NCBI GenBank assembly: GCA_024279715.1
Contig: JAJRRH010000135.1
Location: forward strand, 1-39,416
DNA: 39,416 nucleotides
Reading direction: 5' to 3'
DNA from: Bacteroidota bacterium
GTDB lineage: Bacteria > Bacteroidota > Bacteroidia > Flavobacteriales_D > JABDKJ01
How positions within the stretch are numbered: the first letter of the stretch is position 1; each line of letters opens with the position of its first letter. This document shows, one piece after another, positions 33,593 to 39,416 of this stretch. The notes under the pieces are model-generated. The model was not told the DNA's origin. It made no database searches and was given only the letters and a program-made list of their open reading frames with translations. The position numbers and the translations under genes were made by a program.

Positions 33593-35104
33593 ATGAGAAG
33601 AGGAAGATGGATGCTATTCGTAGCATTTGGGGCTCTTTTGATGCAATGCCACACTACCAAGTGGAACCAAGTAAACGCATCAAAATCAATGCAGCCCGCA
33701 CCTATAAAGGTGCAAATGGTTTTCGATAACTACGATAACCAATTGATGGTCTTGAATGCCACAAGCCCAGGATATGACTATAAATATGATATCGGTGAAA
33801 AAGATGAAGAGTATTCATCCGATTCATTGCATATGCGATTCAAGAAGGTGGAAATCCGTCTTCATGAAAAAATGCCACCTGAAAAAGTGATAGCAGATAT
33901 CAAATTTGTGGATGGATTAGGGTCAGTGGCAGAGTTCAATGACGTAGACTTGCTACGACTAATACCAAAATTGGATGTAGAAGGAGACATGGCATATCCT
34001 GAGATGTTGCTCGAAGAATTTGATCGATTCGGATATACTTTCAGAAAAGAGCATGGTGAGTTTGACCTTATCCTGAGTGATAAGGTGGATGAGGAACGAA
34101 AAGCCAAGGCAGAAAGAGTATATAGAGCAAGTATAACCAACAACTGCCTTTCATCTACTAAGTGGGAGTTTGCGATGGTGTCAGAGGACTATTCAGATTT
34201 TGAGGATAGAAAATGCAGTGATAACAATTTGAACCAAAACCGTACTTATGCACATAGTTGGTTTCGTATTGATCCGGAATTATACTTTGTATTGCTAAAA
34301 ATTAAAAACCCTGGTTTAAAGAAAAACTTCGCCATGCCTTATGGTGAGCTTTCTGATAAAGCGGAAACTGTTTACATGGACTTCGAGAAGCTTCGTAATC
34401 CAATCAAAAGAAAGCTAGACACGGAAGTAATAGAAGTGGGGCATCAATCCAATAGATTAATTGAACCCCTCGATAGAGAAGAATACTATAAAAATGATTT
34501 TGGACTTTGGATAACCGGTAGCGATACACTGACATATTCCAGTATTTTGAATCAACCAGTTTCTACCACCCAGTTTTTAAAAGATGGATTCTACTCGGAC
34601 GTAAATCTTAAAACCTTCGACCCAGGGTGGATGAGATACCTAGACCAGGTGGATGTAGAAATTATCGATTTGAAAGGGACAGACGCCTATGTTCAATTTA
34701 CTGTCACAGGAGAGTATTCTCCTTACAAAGTGGTATTGGGTAACGTGGATCTATCCCAATTGAGCGAGCAGAAACTCAGAGGCTACCTGTTTGGTATCAA
34801 TACCTATCCGACAGGGAGGAGATATAATCCAACGCAGAGCACTATTTTTCATGATGTGGATTTGTTACCTAAAGACAGACTGCCATACCTATTGATGGTC
34901 GATTCTAAAACTGGAAATTGGGTCAATAACCAATATAAAGGTGTAGAAAAAATATACCTTACCTATTCATCGCGAGAGCAGGATGTGATTGATATTTATT
35001 TGATATCATACGAGAGAATAGTTCCTCTATGGATGGCAAGTGTCAAGCTGCCAAAAGATATGAGAGAGATAGTGAGAGTGAGAAAACAACTCTATAATTA
35101 CTAA
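33593..35104 (+). CDS. Lipoprotein of unknown function
   Basis: The 503-residue protein has a lipobox 'ALLMQC' (C19) after two Arg residues. The mature part is mixed alpha/beta without recognisable catalytic motifs. Landmarks are 'LHMRFKKVEIRLHEKMPPEK', 'WEFAMVSEDYSDFEDRKC', 'YAHSWFRIDPELYFVLLKIK' and 'GYLFGINTYPTGRRYNPTQS'. No T9SS tail is present. The next gene, a probable outer-membrane barrel, begins within about 20 bases, so the two probably act together at the outer membrane. No function is assigned; a domain search was not possible. Confidence 0.75.
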   Translation: MRRGRWMLFVAFGALLMQCHTTKWNQVNASKSMQPAPIKVQMVFDNYDNQLMVLNATSPGYDYKYDIGEKDEEYSSDSLHMRFKKVEIRLHEKMPPEKVIADIKFVDGLGSVAEFNDVDLLRLIPKLDVEGDMAYPEMLLEEFDRFGYTFRKEHGEFDLILSDKVDEERKAKAERVYRASITNNCLSSTKWEFAMVSEDYSDFEDRKCSDNNLNQNRTYAHSWFRIDPELYFVLLKIKNPGLKKNFAMPYGELSDKAETVYMDFEKLRNPIKRKLDTEVIEVGHQSNRLIEPLDREEYYKNDFGLWITGSDTLTYSSILNQPVSTTQFLKDGFYSDVNLKTFDPGWMRYLDQVDVEIIDLKGTDAYVQFTVTGEYSPYKVVLGNVDLSQLSEQKLRGYLFGINTYPTGRRYNPTQSTIFHDVDLLPKDRLPYLLMVDSKTGNWVNNQYKGVEKIYLTYSSREQDVIDIYLISYERIVPLWMASVKLPKDMREIVRVRKQLYNY

Positions 35105-35124
35105 TAGTGTTAAAGATTTTGATG

Positions 35125-36270
35125 ATGAAAACAAGACTACTTTTAATAATAGTATTACTAATGAATTTTTCTGTGAATGCGCAGAATTCTATAAAATTCA
35201 ATAAGCAAAAAACGGATTTTTATTACCTGCAATTAAATCTTCACGGTGGATTTATGTCGGATATCAATGGCGAGCGATATGATATTGCTAACCGTGGATC
35301 TGCCAATCAAGTTGTTTTCCAATGGAGAAATATCTACAAGCGAAACCTTCAGAAAGGATATACTCGTTCGATCAACTACAAAGGATTTAAAGTAAGAGGT
35401 GGAGTAAGTTACAACAAGTCGGTCGATGCATCGGGCATGCGCTACGGTGGGCTCAAACTTAAAATCTTTGATACCTTCCTTAATTTCGGGAGCAAATGGG
35501 ATCGTACAAGTTTTCAGATAGGGGTGAAGTCTATTCCTTTTGGTCACAATCCTAAACTAGACCCTGTCTCTAGTTTTATGACCAATCTGATAAAAATGGA
35601 TTTGGGCGTGGTGCAGGATTTAGGATTTTTTTACAAAACACCATTGACCTCCAATATTGATCTAGAAATGGCGGTAACATCGGGAGGAGTACTCAACAAA
35701 CCATTCGTGGTATGTGAGAATCTGATCAACTATGATGATGTCCCGGATAATACCACCACTGTAAGATTAAATGAGTTTAATTATGATGGTACATGGTTAA
35801 CCACAGGGCGTATTGGTCATCCGAGTTTTAAGAAAAGCGAGTTGGGATTTGTATTCGGCGCTGGGAAACTCTACAATACCAATGTGCAAAATGACCTTGT
35901 CAACATCGTACGAGTAGGAGGTGATTGGGTATTCAAGAGTGGAGAGCAATTCAAGTTCAGCAGTTTGATCACTGTAGGAAAAACAAAATCAGAACTAGAA
36001 GGGACATTCAATAGCATGAACCTACAGACGACTCTCGATCTCTACTTGATTCGTAAATTTGTCATCTCAGGATCCTTTGCTTTTAACAACCTAGAGCATA
36101 CCTCAGAAGATGTATTCCATAAGAACAATACTTCTGCATTGAGTCTTACATATACGCTTACACCGCATACTAGACTTCGACTGAATAGCTACTACACCTA
36201 CGTCACCGAGGCGAGTGAAGTGCAATATGGAACATTCCTGCAGTTGGCAACAGGTATCGGAGAACGATAG
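35125..36270 (+). CDS. Putative outer-membrane beta-barrel protein
   Basis: The 381-residue protein has a signal peptide ending 'FSVNAQ'. The rest alternates short amphipathic strands separated by turns ('FKVRGGVSYNKSVDASGMRY', 'FQIGVKSIPFGHNP', 'FVISGSFAFNNLEHTSED', 'LSLTYTLTPHTRLRLNSYYT'), with aromatic residues at strand ends, as in porin-like barrels of 12-16 strands. The C-terminus lacks the classical terminal aromatic. In-frame GTG 35107 and ATG 35122 are alternative starts. It is the second gene of an operon with the unknown lipoprotein. The cargo or ligand is unknown. Confidence 0.78.
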   Translation: MKTRLLLIIVLLMNFSVNAQNSIKFNKQKTDFYYLQLNLHGGFMSDINGERYDIANRGSANQVVFQWRNIYKRNLQKGYTRSINYKGFKVRGGVSYNKSVDASGMRYGGLKLKIFDTFLNFGSKWDRTSFQIGVKSIPFGHNPKLDPVSSFMTNLIKMDLGVVQDLGFFYKTPLTSNIDLEMAVTSGGVLNKPFVVCENLINYDDVPDNTTTVRLNEFNYDGTWLTTGRIGHPSFKKSELGFVFGAGKLYNTNVQNDLVNIVRVGGDWVFKSGEQFKFSSLITVGKTKSELEGTFNSMNLQTTLDLYLIRKFVISGSFAFNNLEHTSEDVFHKNNTSALSLTYTLTPHTRLRLNSYYTYVTEASEVQYGTFLQLATGIGER

Positions 36271-36299
36271 CATTCTCTAGTAAATCCAAGGGTAATGTC

Positions 36300-36456
36300 A
36301 GTTTGAGTTAGGGGTATGAGTCTTGAGTAGCCAAGTGTTGAAAGAACCCCGAAGGGGTGAAATTATTGTAGCATTAAAATAAGTTCAACATTATATTTAA
36401 ACCCTGAAAGGGTGACAGAATAAATCCACGCCCAAGATAGAATACAGAAGTGTCAT
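36300..36456 (+). repeat. REP-like repeat copy A with two short palindromes
   Basis: This 157-base unit begins GTTTGAGTTAGGGG and ends ACAGAAGTGTCAT. It holds two palindromes, ACCCCGAAGGGGT (36346-36358) and ACCCTGAAAGGGT (36401-36413), 55 bases apart. It is about 90% identical to copy B, with 15 differences by hand count and no gaps. Such GAA-centred palindromes are a widespread noncoding repeat type in Bacteroidota genomes. Confidence 0.85.
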
Positions 36457-36481
36457 TTAGATCGACGCAGAAGTGTGTTGC

Positions 36482-36536
36482 AGTTTGAGTTAGAGTCTTG
36501 AGTAGCCGAGCGTAAAAAGAACCCTGAAGGGGTGGT
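36482..36536 (+). repeat. Truncated repeat copy C (head plus one palindrome)
   Basis: The unit begins GTTTGAGTTAGAGTCTTGAG, runs to ACCCTGAAGGGGT (36521-36533) and then diverges. It matches the first 60 or so bases of copies A and B with a short internal deletion. Confidence 0.75.
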
Positions 36537-36580
36537 ATTTTTGTGGTCTCACTGGATAATCTCCCGTCTAAGTTTGGCGG

Positions 36581-36646
36581 TATTTTTGCCTACGCAGCGC
36601 GATTGGCAGCAAAAATAGTGACAAATCTTCAATCGTTGTCAGATTT
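36581..36646. repeat. Two adjacent inverted repeats between repeat copies
   Basis: TATTTTTGC (36581-36589) pairs with GCAAAAATA (36609-36617), extended by TGCC/GGCA. AAATCT (36623-36628) pairs with AGATTT (36641-36646). They lie in 130 bases that separate repeat copies C and B and are unlike them. The origin is unclear, possibly an insertion remnant. Confidence 0.6.
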
Positions 36647-36669
36647 CAACTTACAAGAATCGTTTTTTT

Positions 36670-36826
36670 AGTTTGAGTTAGGGGTGTGAGTCCTGAGTAG
36701 CCAAGTGTTGAAAGAACCCCGAAGGGGTGGTATTATTGTAGCATTAAAATAAGTCCAACATTACATTTAAACCCTGAAGGGGTGACATAGTAAACCAATC
36801 CGCAAGATAGAGTACAGAAGTGTCAT
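36670..36826 (+). repeat. REP-like repeat copy B with two short palindromes
   Basis: This 157-base unit is collinear with copy A at 370 bases' distance. Its palindromes are at 36716-36728 and 36771-36783, again 55 bases apart, and it ends with the same ACAGAAGTGTCAT. Confidence 0.85.
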
Positions 36827-36845
36827 AGAACAGACATGTGAAGAT

Positions 36846-36888
36846 AGTTTGAGTTAGAGTGTGAGTCTTGAGTAGTCAAGCGACTCCT
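36846..36888 (+). repeat. Truncated repeat copy D (head only)
   Basis: Another AGTTTGAGTTAGAGTGTGAG head with CTTGAGTAGTCAAGCG follows copy B at nearly the same distance as copy C follows copy A. It lacks the palindromes. Confidence 0.7.
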
Positions 36889-36967
36889 TCCAATCGGATG
36901 TAGTTTTGAAGACTCTCATAAAAGATAGTTATTTTTTCAGAGTATCTTCGCCGAAATTATCGCAGTA

Positions 36968-38515
36968 ATGACTTCTTTCGAAAGGGCTTTTTTTATATTG
37001 CTACTGATATTCAGTATGAATCAGGGTCATGCCTTGGCGCAATACACCAACGTCAAGATAAGTGATCGAAATAATCCCAATGAGCCTTCCATAGTATTCG
37101 ACCCGAATAATCCCACGCATATGTTGGCAGCGTGTAATGTCAATAAAGTCTATGTCAGTGATGATGCCGGTCATACCTGGATCAGCAGTATCTTGGAATC
37201 TCCGTACGGAGTATGGGGTGATCCGGCTTTGATGGTGGATGACCAAGGAGCATTCTATTTTTTCCATCTATCCAATCCCTCTAATGGCAGTTGGATAGAC
37301 CGTATCGTATGCCAACGCAGTACTAATTTCGGACAAGATTGGGATAAAGGACACTATGTAGGACTGAATGGAAACAAAGCCCAAGACAAAGAATGGCCGG
37401 CATTTGATAAAAAAAACAAAGCCATATATCTCACCTGGACCCAGTTTGACAAATACGGTAGTAAGGAATTAACAGATAGCAGTTCCATCATGTTTTCCCG
37501 ATCCAATGACTATGGCAACACATGGACTACCGCCAAAAGAATCAATCAAGTCAATGGCGATTGTATCGATGATGACAGAACAGTAGAAGGTGCTGTGCCG
37601 GCAGTAGGGCCTGACGGGGAAGTGTATGTCTCATGGGCAGGACCTCAGGGGTTGGTCTTTGACCGCTCTACAGATGGTGGTGTCACATGGTTGAAAAAGG
37701 ATATCGTCGTGAATGAAATAGGTGGAGGGTGGAGTTACAAAATTCCAGGTATAATGCGCTCCAATGGGTTGCCAGTAACGAAATGCGATACGAGCAGCAG
37801 TCCTTATCGTGGCACGATATATATCAATTGGTCTGACCAGATAAATGGTGCGGATGACACCGATATATGGCTTGTGAAATCAAGCGATGGGGGTGACACT
37901 TGGTCTGCTCCCAAGAGAGTTAATGACGATGCGCCCGGTAGCCATCAATTCTTTACTTGGATGGACGTGGATCAATCCAATGGTAAACTATACTTCGTGT
38001 TCTATGACCGACGTAACCATAAGGATGGTGCCACGGATGTGTACATGGCAATCTCGGAAGATGGAGGAGAGACTTTTCAAAACATCAAAATCTCGGAGTC
38101 ACCATTTACCTCTACTACCAATACTATCTTCTTTGGAGATTATACCAATATCATGGCGCAGAATGATATCATTAGACCTATCTGGACCCGGCTCGATTCT
38201 ACCAAGTTAAGTGTATGGACAGCTATTGTTGATAAGAAAGAAGTCGTGTATCATGAACCCACGCCATCCATTCCCTCAGCTATCGGAGTGGATCGGACGA
38301 TCGACTTCCGAATGTGCAGGGCGCATGTCGTAGATGCGGTAGTAGAAGACAGCCAAGGTGCCGTCATCGCTAGAGTAGGGGAAGGATTGCGTCTCGATAA
38401 AGGTAAGAATAACCTCACTATAAATCAACAAATGCTTTCACCAGGTAAGCGGTACGTGCTGAAGCTCTATGATAGAGGCAGAGTGGTGAAGCGGAAGTTG
38501 TTTGTGGTAGAGTAA
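36968..38515 (+). CDS. Secreted sialidase-like BNR propeller protein
   Basis: The 515-residue protein has a signal peptide ending 'HALAQ'. Asp-box motifs 'YVSDDAGHTW', 'SRSNDYGNTW', 'DRSTDGGVTW', 'VKSSDGGDTW' and 'AISEDGGETF' define a six-bladed sialidase-type propeller. Sialidase-like elements such as 'NNPNEPSIVFDP' and 'YVSWAGPQG' are seen, but the Arg triad and Tyr nucleophile cannot be placed securely, so activity is uncertain. The last 60 residues resemble the second half of a T9SS tail ('LSPGKRYVLKLYDRGRVVKRK'), yet the YPNP start is missing. It follows the REP-like block and has a weak -7 element TATCTTCG at 36943-36950. Confidence 0.85.
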   Translation: MTSFERAFFILLLIFSMNQGHALAQYTNVKISDRNNPNEPSIVFDPNNPTHMLAACNVNKVYVSDDAGHTWISSILESPYGVWGDPALMVDDQGAFYFFHLSNPSNGSWIDRIVCQRSTNFGQDWDKGHYVGLNGNKAQDKEWPAFDKKNKAIYLTWTQFDKYGSKELTDSSSIMFSRSNDYGNTWTTAKRINQVNGDCIDDDRTVEGAVPAVGPDGEVYVSWAGPQGLVFDRSTDGGVTWLKKDIVVNEIGGGWSYKIPGIMRSNGLPVTKCDTSSSPYRGTIYINWSDQINGADDTDIWLVKSSDGGDTWSAPKRVNDDAPGSHQFFTWMDVDQSNGKLYFVFYDRRNHKDGATDVYMAISEDGGETFQNIKISESPFTSTTNTIFFGDYTNIMAQNDIIRPIWTRLDSTKLSVWTAIVDKKEVVYHEPTPSIPSAIGVDRTIDFRMCRAHVVDAVVEDSQGAVIARVGEGLRLDKGKNNLTINQQMLSPGKRYVLKLYDRGRVVKRKLFVVE

Positions 38516-39176
38516 GGATATTTGTGTTGACTTTTGAATTATGGAAGAAGATAATAGCTATTCGTTTTAAACACGTTTGAGATACATTTATATTTGTTTA
38601 TAAATTGGTTGTCGGATTATGTGATGACTCTATTTTTGATGGGGAACACGTTGTATTTTGCTGAATAACAGCAGCTTGTTTTTTTTTGTTTTTTGAATTC
38701 ATTGGGAGTCGGTGAGGGTGTTGTTGTTGGTATTGTTTGTATCTTGCGGACTTAAGAGATATAACCGCCATTGTGGTTATACAGTTGTTACCCATCATGC
38801 TAGAAACAACGGTAGTCCTTAAAAACAATGGAATGTAGAAGAAAAATAGGTTAAACCTGACAAGTGATACAACTAAAAAAATGACTAAACTAAAAGAAAT
38901 ATCCTACACACAAAATCAAAAGAGTGCCAGAAAAAGGCACACATTTGATTTTTTCCCATCGCTGAGGGATGGAAAAACCATCAATTATCAACAAAAATTT
39001 CGAAATAATATCTTTTCTAAAAAAGAAAAAGGCCAATTCCGCTTGAACGAAATTGACCCGAATAGACAACCCGAATCCTTAATTAATACTGACTGCCTAT
39101 GAATTAAACGCAAAATTAATACCAAAGGTTGCGTATTCACGAGTTTGAGTACATATTATCAAAACCTAAAAGTTAG
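38516..39176. other. Gene-free stretch with several hairpins
   Basis: No frame here is convincing; a 73-codon frame at 38881-39102 runs through palindromes and is not accepted. Visible structures are a small GCTG/CAGC hairpin followed by T residues (38660-38689), a long inverted repeat at 38912-38952, CCATC/GATGG at 38956-38972 and GGCCAATT/AATTGACC at 39031-39058. Confidence 0.6.
38912..38954. terminator. Long inverted repeat, bidirectional terminator-like
   Basis: AAAATCAAA-aGa-GTGCC (38912-38928) pairs with GGCAC-aCa-TTTGATTTT (38936-38952) over 17 positions with two mismatches and an A-rich 7-base loop. Flanking A and T runs would let it terminate in either direction. No gene borders it directly, which leaves its role open. 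Confidence 0.6.
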
Positions 39177-39184
39177 TACTTTTG
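39177..39184 (+). promoter_or_regulatory. -7 promoter element facing the IS1595 end
   Basis: TACTTTTG matches TAnnTTTG. An A-rich leader and an ATG at 39264 follow; the reading frame from that ATG (MKIIYYLIC) stops after nine residues, at the point where transposase sequence begins on the other strand. Confidence 0.5.
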
Positions 39185-39289
39185 CAAAGCAATGTAACTA
39201 GCTAATTTGATTACAGATAGAGAGCTAACAGATGGCTCATTAAAAATTTAAAAACAAATTAGAATGAAAATAATATATTATTTAATATG

Positions 39290-39416
39290 CTAGTCCGCTT
39301 TCTTACAGGAACTATTTGCAATTGCAATAATTACTCTATCAAAAAGCCTGTCTCCAAAGTACCTGCGGTTAAGTTTGTAACAGAATTCATTGAGATAGTT
39401 TTGTAGATACGCTCCA
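39290..39416 (-). mobile_element. C-terminus of an IS1595-family (ISXO2-like) transposase, partial
   Basis: Read on the minus strand from the window edge, the frame encodes 41 residues and a TAG stop. It contains 'YLNEFCYKLNRRYFGDRLFD', which matches the conserved C-terminal block of IS1595-type DDE transposases (YLxEFxxRxNRRYF...LFDR). The 5' part lies beyond the window. The stop comes a short distance after the conserved block, as is normal, so the protein end looks intact. The left inverted repeat of the element must lie between about 39185 and 39290 but could not be identified. Confidence 0.82.

Noticed and set aside
36300-36888. CRISPR-like array
   Set aside because: Repeats are only four, 150 bases long or truncated, with unequal intervals and no spacers or cas genes.
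38598-38828. 76-codon frame on the minus strand
   Set aside because: Its composition is low in complexity (Gln/Asn/Lys runs from T-rich DNA) and no motif or start signal supports it.
38881-39102. 73-codon frame on the plus strand
   Set aside because: It runs through three inverted repeats, has no recognisable protein features and no promoter of its own, so it is read as noncoding.

Overview
The window comes from a member of the Bacteroidota. Several proteins end in type IX secretion (T9SS) sorting domains, type A and one type B 'gliding motility-associated' tail. Promoters follow the Bacteroidota -7 pattern TAnnTTTG, and the DNA is AT-rich. The gene set (LytS/LytTR pair with a propeller sensor, PKD/SBBP adhesin-like protein, BNR propellers, ArsS, ComA-PopT-AroE cluster) suggests a free-living, secretion-rich lineage such as Saprospiria or a marine relative. 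That lineage call is inference, not a marker-based result.

Layout. 1-7 kb (+): the end of a T9SS cargo protein, an M1 aminopeptidase with a T9SS tail, an unknown protein plus aat (N-end rule transferase), a CMD-fold protein plus arsS (arsenosugar radical SAM), a small helical protein, and pnuC-nadR-like (nicotinamide riboside uptake and phosphorylation). 7-13.3 kb (-): an alpha/beta hydrolase, then a tight operon TPR protein - comA-like - popT (DUF368) - aroE - phospholipase D-like lipoprotein with overlapping genes. 13.5-15.6 kb: a Fur-family regulator divergent from a MerC-like protein, and a methyltransferase that carries a lipoprotein signal. 15.8-26.7 kb (+): two large secreted T9SS proteins followed by a giant sensor kinase and its LytTR response regulator.

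26.7-30.4 kb (-): a 39-residue membrane protein, a lectin/lyase-like T9SS protein, a DUF2306-like membrane protein, and purA, which is interrupted by one in-frame TAG codon although the reading frame is otherwise intact. 30.5-33.3 kb: an MbnP-family lipoprotein divergent from two small lipoproteins with heme c motifs, then a convergent Cys/His-rich repeat lipoprotein. Together these look like an envelope metal/heme locus. 33.6-36.3 kb (+): an unknown lipoprotein and a putative outer-membrane barrel. 36.3-36.9 kb: a gene-free block of REP-like palindromic repeats. 37-38.5 kb: a secreted sialidase-like BNR propeller. 38.5-39.4 kb: noncoding hairpins, a promoter, and at the very edge the C-terminus of an IS1595-family transposase.

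The observations most worth following up are the amber codon inside purA, the Cys/His-rich repeat lipoprotein next to the heme/MbnP locus, the duplicated palindromic repeat block, the lipoprotein-type methyltransferase, and the IS1595 end lying against an apparent promoter and gene start. No complete new defence or mobile system is visible. No tRNA, rRNA or CRISPR array was found.
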